From the NCBI GenBank assembly GCA_902559605.1, contig CACEIC010000007.1:1-38496 (forward strand): 38,496 bases of DNA, given 5' to 3'. Made by a program: the position numbers and the translations under genes. Numbering within the stretch: position 1 is the stretch's first letter; every line of letters starts with the position of its first letter. The notes beneath the pieces were generated by a model. That model made no database searches. It saw nothing but the letters and a program-made list of their open reading frames with translations, and was not told where the DNA came from. Of the stretch, positions 29,835 through 38,496 are shown piece by piece. This DNA comes from an uncultured Pelagibacteraceae bacterium (GTDB lineage Bacteria > Pseudomonadota > Alphaproteobacteria > Pelagibacterales > Pelagibacteraceae).

Positions 29835-29844
29835 TTTTCATCTC

Positions 29845-31398
29845 TCAGTCTTTATAAACAATGTCTCTTGCAGACATAATTAAATCGTCTGCTTCTTTTT
29901 TTGAAAGAGCAAAATCCTCTAAATACCCTTTTATTCGTACCCTTTCACCCTTAACAATATCGTAACCACCAGTCAATTCATCAGAAGCTAAATCCGCAAA
30001 ATCGTTTAATGTTAATATCTTTTGTTCTCCAAGCGTAACAAGCATTCCTGGTGTTAGACCCTTGTGGTTAATTAAATCATTTTCTAAGCCCAAATTCTTA
30101 ATTCTATTTGCTATTTCTTCTTGGTCTTTTTGATAAAATTCTTTAGCTCTTTCTATTAACTCTTTTGCTGTTTCCTCTTCTATTCCCTCAATTTTCATTA
30201 AGGCTTCGGGATTACTATCTTTAATGTCATCAATAGATGAAAACCCTTCTGCAACAAGTAACTGCCCTAATGTTTCATCTAACTCCAAATTTTTTACAAA
30301 ATTATCTGTCTTCTCTTTAAACTCTATTTGTCTTCTTTCAGAATCCTCTTGATCGGTCATAATATTAATTTCATAATTCATCAATTTTGTTGCCAGTCTA
30401 ACATTTTGACCTCTTCTACCAATTGCTTTACTAAGATTTTCCTCTGTTAAAATAACATCAAGTTTTCTTCCCTCCTCATCTACATTCACTCTCTGTACTT
30501 CAGCAGGTGATAAAGCATTTGCAACAATTACCGCTGGATCTTCAGACCAATTTACAATATCAATTTTTTCTCCTTGAAGTTCATTTACAACAGCTTGAAC
30601 TCTACTTCCTCGCATACCTACACATGCACCGACAGGATCTAAGGAAGTATCAATTGCTTTGACACAAATTTTAGCTCTACTACCTGGATCTCTTGAAGAT
30701 GATTTAATCTCAATTAGTCCATCATAAATTTCTGGAACCTCTTGAATAAATAATTTTTCCATAAATTTCGGATGTGCTCTTGACAAGAATATTTGTTGAC
30801 CTCTTGGCTCTCTCCTTACATCTAAGCAATAAGCTTTTACTCTGTCGCCTGCTTTAATATTTTCTCTTGGTATCATTTCATTTTTTTGTATTATTGCTTC
30901 AGTTCTTCCAAGATCAACAATTACATTTCCAAACTCTAATCTTTTAACTATACCGCTCAAGATAGTATCAATTTTATCTTTGAAATCGTTGTATTGTCTC
31001 TCTCTTTCAGCTTCTCTTACATTAAAACTAATTACTTGTTTCGCTGTTTGAGCAGCTATTCTTCCAAAATCAAATGATGGTAATGGTTGTAAAACCTCAT
31101 CTCCAATTTGTTTTCCATGATTATTTTCATTAAGCTTAATTGCATCATCTAAGGTTATTTCTAAATTAGAGTTTTCTGGATTTTCTACTATTAACAACTT
31201 TCTAAATATTCCAATATCACCACTTTCTCTATCAATTTCAACTTTGATTTCATTTTCAGATCCAAATTTAGATTTAGCTGCTTTAGCAATACCATTTTCC
31301 ATCGATCCAATTATTAACTCTTTATCAATTGATTTTTCTAAAGCTACTGCTTCTGCTATTCTTATTAATTCTAGTTTATCTGCTCTTCTATTTAACAT
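29845..31398 (-). CDS. nusA: Transcription termination/antitermination factor NusA
   Basis: S1/KH: GDRVKAYCLDV, DPVGACVGMRGSRVQAVVNELQGEKIDIV, AIGRRGQNVRLATKL. Start chosen at MLNRRADKLELIRIAEAVA. Confidence 0.96.
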   Translation of the reverse strand: MLNRRADKLELIRIAEAVALEKSIDKELIIGSMENGIAKAAKSKFGSENEIKVEIDRESGDIGIFRKLLIVENPENSNLEITLDDAIKLNENNHGKQIGDEVLQPLPSFDFGRIAAQTAKQVISFNVREAERERQYNDFKDKIDTILSGIVKRLEFGNVIVDLGRTEAIIQKNEMIPRENIKAGDRVKAYCLDVRREPRGQQIFLSRAHPKFMEKLFIQEVPEIYDGLIEIKSSSRDPGSRAKICVKAIDTSLDPVGACVGMRGSRVQAVVNELQGEKIDIVNWSEDPAVIVANALSPAEVQRVNVDEEGRKLDVILTEENLSKAIGRRGQNVRLATKLMNYEINIMTDQEDSERRQIEFKEKTDNFVKNLELDETLGQLLVAEGFSSIDDIKDSNPEALMKIEGIEEETAKELIERAKEFYQKDQEEIANRIKNLGLENDLINHKGLTPGMLVTLGEQKILTLNDFADLASDELTGGYDIVKGERVRIKGYLEDFALSKKEADDLIMSARDIVYKD

Positions 31399-31410
31399 TT
31401 TATTAATCCT

Positions 31411-31437
31411 AAAAAAAAATGGGCCGAGGCCCATTTT
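31411..31437 (-). terminator. Rho-independent terminator (metK side) / possible nusA leader attenuator
   Basis: Reverse strand AAAATGGGCC-TC-GGCCCATTTTTTTTT: perfect GC-rich stem followed by nine T residues. Confidence 0.82.
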
Positions 31438-31492
31438 GAATTTCAATAATGTGAATGAAATATATTTATTTTTTTTTAATATTCAACTTTAT

Positions 31493-32656
31493 TTACCTAT
31501 TAAATAGGTCTGATTTATCTGTCTTTTCCCATGAAAATGAACCTTGCTCATCTGGAATTCTTCCGAAGTGTCCATATGCTGCTGTTTTTTCATAAATAGG
31601 TTTATTTAGGCCTAACATTTCTCTTATGCCTCTAGGGCTTAAATCAAAATTTTCATGTATAAGTTTTTCTACATGTTTATTTTTTTCATCATCATTATCA
31701 AATAAATCAACATAAATTGATAAAGGTTTTGATACACCTATAGCATATGCAAGTTGAATCAAACATTTGTTAGCAATTTTAGATGCAACAACATTCTTTG
31801 CTAAATATCTGGATGCATAAGCAGCTGATCTATCAACTTTGGTTGGATCTTTTCCAGAAAATGCACCTCCTCCATGTGGTGCTGCTCCACCATATGTGTC
31901 AACAATAATTTTCCTACCAGTCAAACCACTATCACCGTCAGGGCCTCCAATTACGAAATTTCCTGTTGGGTTCACATATATTTCCTTTTCATCTAATGAA
32001 CTCAATAATTCTTTTGGTATTGATCTTTCAATATAAGGTTTTACCAATTCTCTAACTTGAGCTTGATTGACATCTGGAGAGTGTTGTGTCGATATAACTA
32101 CAGATTTTACTGATGATGGTTTTCCATCTTTATATTCAATTGTAATTTGGCTTTTTGAGTCTGGTTCTATATTTTTTAATTTGCCGGATTTTCTATCTTG
32201 AGCCATAAGTCTTAATATTTTATGAGAGTAGTGTATTGGAGCGGGCATCAGCACATCGGTTTCATTACATGCGTAACCGAACATAATTCCTTGATCGCCT
32301 GCACCTTCATCTTTATTTCCAGAGGAATCTACACCCATAGCAATATCAGCTGATTGAGAGTGTAAATGACTTTCGACTGATGTTGCTTCTTTCCAAGTAA
32401 ATCCTTCTTGATCATAACCAATATCTTTGATGCAGTGCCTTACTTTTTCTATTAAATCTTTTTTTTTTATTTCTGGACCTCTTACTTCACCAGCTAAGAC
32501 AACTTTGTTTGTTGTTGTTAAAGTTTCACAAGCAACTCTCGATTGAGGTTCAGCAGCCAAATATGTATCTACAACCATATCTGAAATTCTATCACAAACT
32601 TTATCTGGATGACCTTCGGATACTGACTCGCTAGTAAATAAGTAATTTTTTTTCAT
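31493..32656 (-). CDS. metK: S-adenosylmethionine synthetase
   Basis: [51 protein letters not shown]. Confidence 0.98.
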   Translation of the reverse strand: MKKNYLFTSESVSEGHPDKVCDRISDMVVDTYLAAEPQSRVACETLTTTNKVVLAGEVRGPEIKKKDLIEKVRHCIKDIGYDQEGFTWKEATSVESHLHSQSADIAMGVDSSGNKDEGAGDQGIMFGYACNETDVLMPAPIHYSHKILRLMAQDRKSGKLKNIEPDSKSQITIEYKDGKPSSVKSVVISTQHSPDVNQAQVRELVKPYIERSIPKELLSSLDEKEIYVNPTGNFVIGGPDGDSGLTGRKIIVDTYGGAAPHGGGAFSGKDPTKVDRSAAYASRYLAKNVVASKIANKCLIQLAYAIGVSKPLSIYVDLFDNDDEKNKHVEKLIHENFDLSPRGIREMLGLNKPIYEKTAAYGHFGRIPDEQGSFSWEKTDKSDLFNR

Positions 32657-34173
32657 TTATTCTCCCTAATTTTTAAAATCACAATGAAAGTAGTATAAAT
32701 TATGACAAAATAAAAGAAGATCTTATTACCATGTTCGGCAAAATAAGTTTTATCAACACGTTTGATTTTATTAACATCAAAATATCCTTTTTCACTAATT
32801 TGTTTAATAATTTGACCTTTGGGATTAACAAAAGCAGAAACTCCATTGTTTGTAGATCTAATAACATTTTTACCTTCTTCAATTGATCTAAATATCGAAT
32901 GAGATAAGTGTTGAGCGGGTCCAATAGATTTGCCAAACCAACCATCCTCAGAAATATTTAATATAAAATCGTAATATTTTTTATTTGGATTAATTTTTCC
33001 TGAATAAATAATTTCATAACAAATAAGTGGGATAAATTTTATTTTATCAATGTTCAGAATTTCTCTCTTATTATCAGCTGAAAATGATTGATACCCTTGG
33101 GTTATTTTTTTTAAACCTACTTTTTTGAAGAAATTTTCAAATGGTAAAAATTCTCCGAATGGAACTAGTTTATTCTTGTTGTATTTATACAATAATTCTG
33201 TGTCAGAATTTATTACTACTAAAGAATTATAAATTTTATTTTCTTTAATACTATTAATTCCCAAAATGACTTTGTGGTTTGTATTAAATTTTTTTTTGAA
33301 GATATTTTTAAAAAATTTGAGATCTCTAAAATAAATACTAGTAATTATACCCTCAGGAAAAATAAATATTTTTTTTTCAGATTTATTTGGATCACTTAAA
33401 GTAAGTAATTCATCGATATTTTTTTCAGGACTCTGATTTGTTAAGAATCTTTCAATTGGTACTTTTGGAGAAACAACTCGAATAATAGAGTCTAGTTTGT
33501 CATATTTTTTTTTTTCAAAATTTTTAATATTAAAGTATCCATACGAATAATTTATTACTACTAGAATTAATCCAAAACAAAAAAAGATAACTGCTGCTGA
33601 ACCTTTATACTTATGAAAAAATATTATTGGTAATAAGAAAATTGTGATTGATAATAAATTTAACGAGTAGGTCCCTACATAGGATAAAATTTGTAAAGAA
33701 GGTAAGTTATTTGAAACACTAAAGACTAATAGATTCCAAGGAAAACCACCTAAAATAAAACTTCTTAGAAATTCAATCCCACCAAAAAAAATCGAAAAAA
33801 TCAAAACTGATGAGAGTTTATTTTTTAAATTAAAAAAGCTACTTAGAAAAGTTACTAAACCATAAAATATTCCCAAAAACAAAGGTATTAATATTAATGC
33901 AAATGGAATAATTAATTTAAAATTTACATCAAATGATAAAGAATTTGTAATCCAATAAAGGTTAGAAATAAAATAACCAAATCCAAAGGCCCAACCAACA
34001 AAAAATGATATGATTCTTTTATGGGTAAAATTTATTAATATATAAAGTAATGTTGGAAGTGATAAAAAATTAAGAAATACAAAATTATATGGCGGTAAAC
34101 TAAATGATGTTATTATACCTAAAAATAAACACGTTAAATATAGATAAGCTTTATTTTGTAGAATAGATTTCAA
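32653..34173 (-). CDS. lnt: Apolipoprotein N-acyltransferase
   Basis: Multi-TM N-terminus and CN-hydrolase domain: [35 protein letters not shown]. Confidence 0.93.
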   Translation of the reverse strand: MKSILQNKAYLYLTCLFLGIITSFSLPPYNFVFLNFLSLPTLLYILINFTHKRIISFFVGWAFGFGYFISNLYWITNSLSFDVNFKLIIPFALILIPLFLGIFYGLVTFLSSFFNLKNKLSSVLIFSIFFGGIEFLRSFILGGFPWNLLVFSVSNNLPSLQILSYVGTYSLNLLSITIFLLPIIFFHKYKGSAAVIFFCFGLILVVINYSYGYFNIKNFEKKKYDKLDSIIRVVSPKVPIERFLTNQSPEKNIDELLTLSDPNKSEKKIFIFPEGIITSIYFRDLKFFKNIFKKKFNTNHKVILGINSIKENKIYNSLVVINSDTELLYKYNKNKLVPFGEFLPFENFFKKVGLKKITQGYQSFSADNKREILNIDKIKFIPLICYEIIYSGKINPNKKYYDFILNISEDGWFGKSIGPAQHLSHSIFRSIEEGKNVIRSTNNGVSAFVNPKGQIIKQISEKGYFDVNKIKRVDKTYFAEHGNKIFFYFVIIYTTFIVILKIRENK

Positions 34174-34616
34174 TTTATTTTATTCAATTTTTTAAATATT
34201 AATTTTTCTCTTTTGTTCATTAAATAGTAATCTTTATTTTTTTTATGATCATGTCCTAAGAGATGTAAATAACCGTGTATCCACATTTTATCTAATTCAT
34301 GATCAAAACTCGTTGATTTTGCTCTTTTGTTAATTATTTCAAAAGAAATTGCTATATCTCCTAAATATAATTTATTTTTTAATTTAACTTTTAAAGGAAA
34401 TGAAAGTACGTCCGTTGAAACATTTTTATTTCTAAATTTTAAATTTAAATCTTTCATTTTTTTATTATTAGTAAGCATCACAGTAAATTCTTGGTTTTTA
34501 TTTTTAAAAATGCTTAATTTAGATAATTTGTTTAATTTCTTTTTGAAGTATATCTCTGGTTTTTTTAATTTCTTTTCCCAAATTTTTTTATCTAAAACTA
34601 TGTTGGCTTTAATCAT
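34170..34616 (-). CDS. ybeY: Endoribonuclease YbeY
   Basis: TDVLSFPL, GDIAISFE, HGYLHLLGHDHKKNKDYYLM zinc motif HxxxHxxGHDH. Confidence 0.93.
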   Translation of the reverse strand: MIKANIVLDKKIWEKKLKKPEIYFKKKLNKLSKLSIFKNKNQEFTVMLTNNKKMKDLNLKFRNKNVSTDVLSFPLKVKLKNKLYLGDIAISFEIINKRAKSTSFDHELDKMWIHGYLHLLGHDHKKNKDYYLMNKREKLIFKKLNKIN

Positions 34617-35623
34617 TAATCTGAATTTTTATCAGAATAAGCCTTGACTATCTTGGAAACTAGCGGGTGTCTTACAACATCGGTATGATCAAAATCTACC
34701 ACAGATATCTCTTTTAAATGACCAAGTAATTTTTTTGATCTATTTAAACCTGACATTGTTTTATTAGGTAAGTCTATTTGGGAAGGATCACCGTTAATTA
34801 CTATTTTGGAATTTTCACCAATTCTTGTTAAAAACATTTTTATTTGAGTATCTGTTGCATTTTGTGCTTCATCGAGTATTGCAAATGAATTTTTTAAAGT
34901 TCTACCCCTCATGAATGCAAGCGGCGCAATCTCAATATCTCCAACTTCTATTTTTTTTTGAATTTTTTCAAAATCTAATAAGTCATATAATGAATCGTAA
35001 AGAGGTCTTAAATAAGGATCAACTTTTTCTCTCATATCTCCTGGTAAAAAACCTAATCTCTCTCCCGCTTCTACCGCTGGTCTAGATAAAATGATTCTCT
35101 CTATTTTTTTTTCAAGCAGCATTGTTAAAGCAACAGCTACAGCTAAAAAAGTTTTACCAGTTCCCGCTGGTCCTGCAGAAATAACAATATCAGATTCTTT
35201 TAAAGCCCTTATATAATTTTTTTGTTTCTCTGATCTTGGTATTACAGATTTTTTTGGAGTTTTTATTATATATTCAACATTTCCACTTTTATTTGTAACT
35301 TTTTCATCAATCATAAATTTGTTTACTGATGACTCTATATCCTTTTTTTCTAATGTTCCATTATTTAAAAATTGATCTACAAGGAATTGAATTGCATTCT
35401 TTATTATTTCATTTTTTTCAGGAGTATTTTTTAATAAAATTGAGTTTCCTCTAGAGTAAATGCTAGAATTTGTAATTTTTTCTAATTCTTTTAAGTTATT
35501 ATTAAATTCTCCTAAAACACCTAAAAGTAATTCGTTGCTTTGAAATACAATACTTAAGGCATTGTTTTCTGAATATACATATTTTAAATCAGGATTAATT
35601 TTTGATTTTGCAAAATTTTTCAA
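34616..35623 (-). CDS. phoH: PhoH family protein (YbeZ)
   Basis: VISAGPAGTGKTFLAVAVAL, RLGFLPGDMREKVDPYLRPLYDSL, FAILDEAQNATDTQIKMFLTRIG. Confidence 0.95.
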   Translation of the reverse strand: MKNFAKSKINPDLKYVYSENNALSIVFQSNELLLGVLGEFNNNLKELEKITNSSIYSRGNSILLKNTPEKNEIIKNAIQFLVDQFLNNGTLEKKDIESSVNKFMIDEKVTNKSGNVEYIIKTPKKSVIPRSEKQKNYIRALKESDIVISAGPAGTGKTFLAVAVALTMLLEKKIERIILSRPAVEAGERLGFLPGDMREKVDPYLRPLYDSLYDLLDFEKIQKKIEVGDIEIAPLAFMRGRTLKNSFAILDEAQNATDTQIKMFLTRIGENSKIVINGDPSQIDLPNKTMSGLNRSKKLLGHLKEISVVDFDHTDVVRHPLVSKIVKAYSDKNSD

Positions 35624-35624
35624 A

Positions 35625-36956
35625 TTATGCTGCTTTCATTTCATCTGTTACTTTACCAAATAAAGAATTTTGATTACTTTTTTCGATATTCACTTTAATT
35701 AATTTACCAATATGACTTTCATTACCATCAAAAATAACTGAACTTAAAAATTTATTTCTTCCAAAATATTTGTTTTGGTTTTTAAGTTTGTTTTCAACAA
35801 GTACCTCTAAAGTTTTTCCTTCTAAAGATTTATTTAATTCTATTTGATTGCTAAATAATTTTTCTTGAATAGTTATCAGTCTATTTTTAAGTTTATCTTT
35901 ATTAGTAATCTCTAATTCTGCAGCCTTTGTCCCTGGTCTTGGACTAAAAATAAATGAGAATGAATTTATAAATTTAATTTTATTAACTAAATTTATGGTT
36001 TCTTTGAAATCATTCTCTGTTTCTCCGGGGTACCCAATAATAAAGTCACTAGAAAATTTTATATCAGGATTAATTTTGATTAATTTTTCATAAATATTTA
36101 AATAATAACTTACAGTGTGTTTTCTGTTCATCTTTTTTAATATTCTGTCAGAACCACTTTGAATTGGTAAATGAACAAAAGGCATTAATTTTTTTGAATT
36201 TTTGTAACATTCAATAAGATCATCTGTCATATCTCTTGGATGAGATGTGGTATACCTAATTCTACTTATTTCGGAATATTTACTGAGTGTATTTATAAGA
36301 TCTGACAGTCGATACTCCCTAGATCCATCAATATAAGAATATGCATTTACGTTTTGACCAAGAAAAGTTATTTCTCTAGATCCATTCTTTATCAATCTCT
36401 CAGCTTCATCAATAATGCTTTTGAATGGTCTAGAATACTCTGGTCCTCTAGTATAAGGAACAACACAAAAGTGACAGAACTTATCACAACCCTCTTGAAT
36501 CGTTAAAAAAGATGAAACATTAGTGTTGTTATTTTTAATATTATCGAAGTACCTAAACTTTGAAACTGAGTCGAATTCAGTTTCTTCAACTTTATTTTCT
36601 TCTTCAAAATTTTTCAAAAGATTATTTATTTTTTGATAAGATTGAGGACCTATAACTAAATCTATATATTTCTCTCTATTAAGCATCTCAGTATTTTCAG
36701 CTTGTGCAACGCAACCTGCAACAACCATAATTGGTTTTTTTTTGTCTTTATATAATTTTTTTACTCTCCCAATCTCATGATAAACTTTATCTTTAGCTTT
36801 ATCTCTAATATGACAAGTATTTAGAATATAACAATCAGCCTCTTCTTGATTTTCGGTTTTATTATAACCTATTGACCTAACAGCATCGTATATCCTGTTA
36901 GAATCATACTCATTCATTTGACAACCAAATGTCTTTATAAAAACCTTCTTATGCAT
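35625..36956 (-). CDS. miaB: tRNA-2-methylthio-N6-dimethylallyladenosine synthase
   Basis: IKTFGCQMNEYDS, LNTCHIRDKA, IQEGCDKFCHFCVVPYTRG radical SAM motif, TRAM domain. Confidence 0.96.
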   Translation of the reverse strand: MHKKVFIKTFGCQMNEYDSNRIYDAVRSIGYNKTENQEEADCYILNTCHIRDKAKDKVYHEIGRVKKLYKDKKKPIMVVAGCVAQAENTEMLNREKYIDLVIGPQSYQKINNLLKNFEEENKVEETEFDSVSKFRYFDNIKNNNTNVSSFLTIQEGCDKFCHFCVVPYTRGPEYSRPFKSIIDEAERLIKNGSREITFLGQNVNAYSYIDGSREYRLSDLINTLSKYSEISRIRYTTSHPRDMTDDLIECYKNSKKLMPFVHLPIQSGSDRILKKMNRKHTVSYYLNIYEKLIKINPDIKFSSDFIIGYPGETENDFKETINLVNKIKFINSFSFIFSPRPGTKAAELEITNKDKLKNRLITIQEKLFSNQIELNKSLEGKTLEVLVENKLKNQNKYFGRNKFLSSVIFDGNESHIGKLIKVNIEKSNQNSLFGKVTDEMKAA

Positions 36957-36959
36957 GAA

Positions 36960-37379
36960 TTATTTTTTTTTGATACCGTATAGTTCTAATTTATGATCAA
37001 CAAGCTTATAACCGTATTTATCAGCAATTTTTTTTTGTAATTCTTCGATTTCTTCATCAACAAATTCTATTATCTCTCCAGTTTTTATATCAATCAAATG
37101 ATTATGATCATCATTTAATTCATATCTTGCCTTTCCAGATTTAAAATCATGTTTTGTTAATATACCTGCTTCCTCAAAAAGCTTAACTGTCCTGTAAACA
37201 GTAGCAATACTAATTTTAGAATCTATTTGAGAAACTCTATTATATAATTCATCAACATCTGGATGGTCAGATTCTCCATATGTTTTTTTAGATTCGGATA
37301 TTACTCTTGCGATTATCCTTCTTTGATCTGTAAGTTTTACACCATTTTTTTGGCATTTTTCTTCAATAGTTTCTAGCAT
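36960..37379 (-). CDS. fur: Fur family transcriptional regulator (Fur/Mur)
   Basis: KLTDQRRIIARVI, ISIATVYRTVKLFEEAGIL, DHNHLIDIKTGEIIEFVDEEIEELQKKIADKYGYKLVDHKLELYG. Confidence 0.92.
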   Translation of the reverse strand: MLETIEEKCQKNGVKLTDQRRIIARVISESKKTYGESDHPDVDELYNRVSQIDSKISIATVYRTVKLFEEAGILTKHDFKSGKARYELNDDHNHLIDIKTGEIIEFVDEEIEELQKKIADKYGYKLVDHKLELYGIKKK

Positions 37380-37387
37380 AATATATT

Positions 37388-37765
37388 TTAACTCGAGTAA
37401 AGGGGTTTAATCAAATTAATATTTGTAAAATTTTTTTTATCAGTTTTTACTAACTGATTTACATCTTTATCAGTTAAATGTTCACTCAAAAATCCATATA
37501 AATCAATATTTTTTGCAAAAGCAATGCCTTTAGCAATTGCTATCGAATTTCTAATGCTTGAGATTTTCCCAGGACCTTGGTTTACAAATATTTCACTTAT
37601 TTTATCTAAATTTGAATCATGCTCTTGAAGAAAATTCAAAATTAATATCATTATTTTATCAAAATTTTCTCTACTGTTTGTATGAGCGGTAGTATAAGAT
37701 TCTAATTTCGTTATGAGAGAAAATAAAATTTTATCATCTGCAGCATTAATTACTAAAGTATTCAT
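37388..37765 (-). CDS. tsaB: tRNA threonylcarbamoyladenosine biosynthesis protein TsaB, short N-terminal-lobe form
   Basis: MNTLVINAADDKILFSLI..., VNQGPGKISSIRNSIAIAKGIAFA (TsaB GPGSFTGLRIG-like motif). Only 125 aa. Confidence 0.68.
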   Translation of the reverse strand: MNTLVINAADDKILFSLITKLESYTTAHTNSRENFDKIMILILNFLQEHDSNLDKISEIFVNQGPGKISSIRNSIAIAKGIAFAKNIDLYGFLSEHLTDKDVNQLVKTDKKNFTNINLIKPLYSS

Positions 37766-38496
37766 TTTTTTTATTATTTTTTTAAACGTTAAAGCTGAAG
37801 TAGTAAATAAAAAATATTTTAAGAATGAACAAGGAGTTTTGGCAATTATGTATCATAGATTTGAAGAAAATAAGTATCCATCAACAAATATAAGATTAGA
37901 TATATTTAAAAAACATATTAATTTAATAAAAGAAAATAATTTACATTTTTATAATCCTGGTGAATTTTCAATAAATTTTGAAAAGGTTAAAAAACAAAAA
38001 AAAATTTTATTAACTATTGATGATGCATTTACATCTTTCTATGAAAATGCATGGCCAATCTTAAAACAGGAAAAAATTCCTTTTATTTTATTTGTCTCAA
38101 CAGAGGCGGTTGGGAATAAAGGATATATGAGTTGGGACCAAATAAAAGAAGTAGAAAAAGAGAACTTTGCATACATTGGTAATCATTCACATTCTCACGA
38201 TTATTTAACTAAATTTGCTTTTCAAAAGTTTGTAGAAGATATTGAGGAATCAATTAAAATTTTTAAAAATAAATTGGGATATAATCCAATTTATTTTTCT
38301 TATCCCTTTGGTGAATATAATTTAGAGCAGAAAAATTATATTTCAGACAATTTTGAATTTGCATTTGGCCAACATTCAGGTGTTATTGATTTAAACAAAG
38401 ATAGATATGAGCTACCAAGATTCCCTATAAATGAAAAATATGGAGAAATAAAAAGATTTAAAGAAGTAATATCTTATTTGCCACTTCAGTATAAAA
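37713..38496 (+). CDS. Polysaccharide deacetylase (NodB-like), partial at window end
   Basis: Open frame with a hydrophobic N-terminal segment (ITKVFIFFIIFLNVKAEV), then LAIMYHRFEENKYP, ILLTIDDAFTSFYENAWPIL, IGNHSHSHDYL, YFSYPFGEY. Open to the window end, so missing from the track. Start uncertain (37713 or later). Confidence 0.85.
   Translation, partial: MRENKILSSAALITKVFIFFIIFLNVKAEVVNKKYFKNEQGVLAIMYHRFEENKYPSTNIRLDIFKKHINLIKENNLHFYNPGEFSINFEKVKKQKKILLTIDDAFTSFYENAWPILKQEKIPFILFVSTEAVGNKGYMSWDQIKEVEKENFAYIGNHSHSHDYLTKFAFQKFVEDIEESIKIFKNKLGYNPIYFSYPFGEYNLEQKNYISDNFEFAFGQHSGVIDLNKDRYELPRFPINEKYGEIKRFKEVISYLPLQYK

Noticed and set aside
32640-32660. SAM riboswitch upstream of metK, since SAR11 uses SAM-V elements for methionine genes
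   Set aside because: lnt overlaps the metK start, so there is no leader to hold an aptamer, and no SAM-V-like sequence was seen.
32700-32945. - strand 81-aa ORF in an alternative frame of lnt
   Set aside because: Within lnt in another frame; the lnt frame has the CN-hydrolase motifs.
1-38496. CRISPR arrays, prophage, transposases, toxin-antitoxin or defence genes
   Set aside because: None seen; no spaced repeat arrays, integrases or terminal inverted repeats by eye.

Overview
This is an AT-rich, gene-dense, streamlined bacterial chromosome segment with many ATGA start/stop overlaps and intergenic gaps of 0-30 bp. Gene content and synteny point to an alphaproteobacterium resembling SAR11/Pelagibacterales; that taxonomy is inferred, not proven. 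Most of the window is housekeeping: acyl-CoA synthetase (partial), tRNA-Leu(CAA), dsbB, coq7, argH-lptM-like-lysA, plsC, dnaN/dnaA, rpsT, mutM, ubiE-ubiB-coaBC-dut, a ThiF/MoeB-like gene, irr/fabA-fabB-fabI, pnp-rpsO-rbfA-infB-nusA, metK-lnt-ybeY-phoH-miaB-fur-tsaB, and a partial polysaccharide deacetylase. The most interesting part is 17.4-21.4 kb. There an Irr-like Fur-family regulator sits next to a katG / 2OG-Fe(II) oxygenase / DUF2061-like membrane protein operon. The katG promoter is a textbook sigma70 promoter covered by two identical 15-bp Irr(ICE)-like half-palindromic operators, and a third matching operator lies in front of irr. Downstream of the operon is an unlisted 59-aa, 8-cysteine mini-protein preceded by three Fur-box-like copies. 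Together these look like an iron/heme/peroxide-responsive module. Other points worth checking are an intrinsic terminator or attenuator directly before nusA, local loss of genes usually found in these operons (rimP, ylxR, truB, corC, rimI), a half-length TsaB, and three small or partial ORFs missing from the ORF track. No CRISPR array, prophage or transposon was seen.
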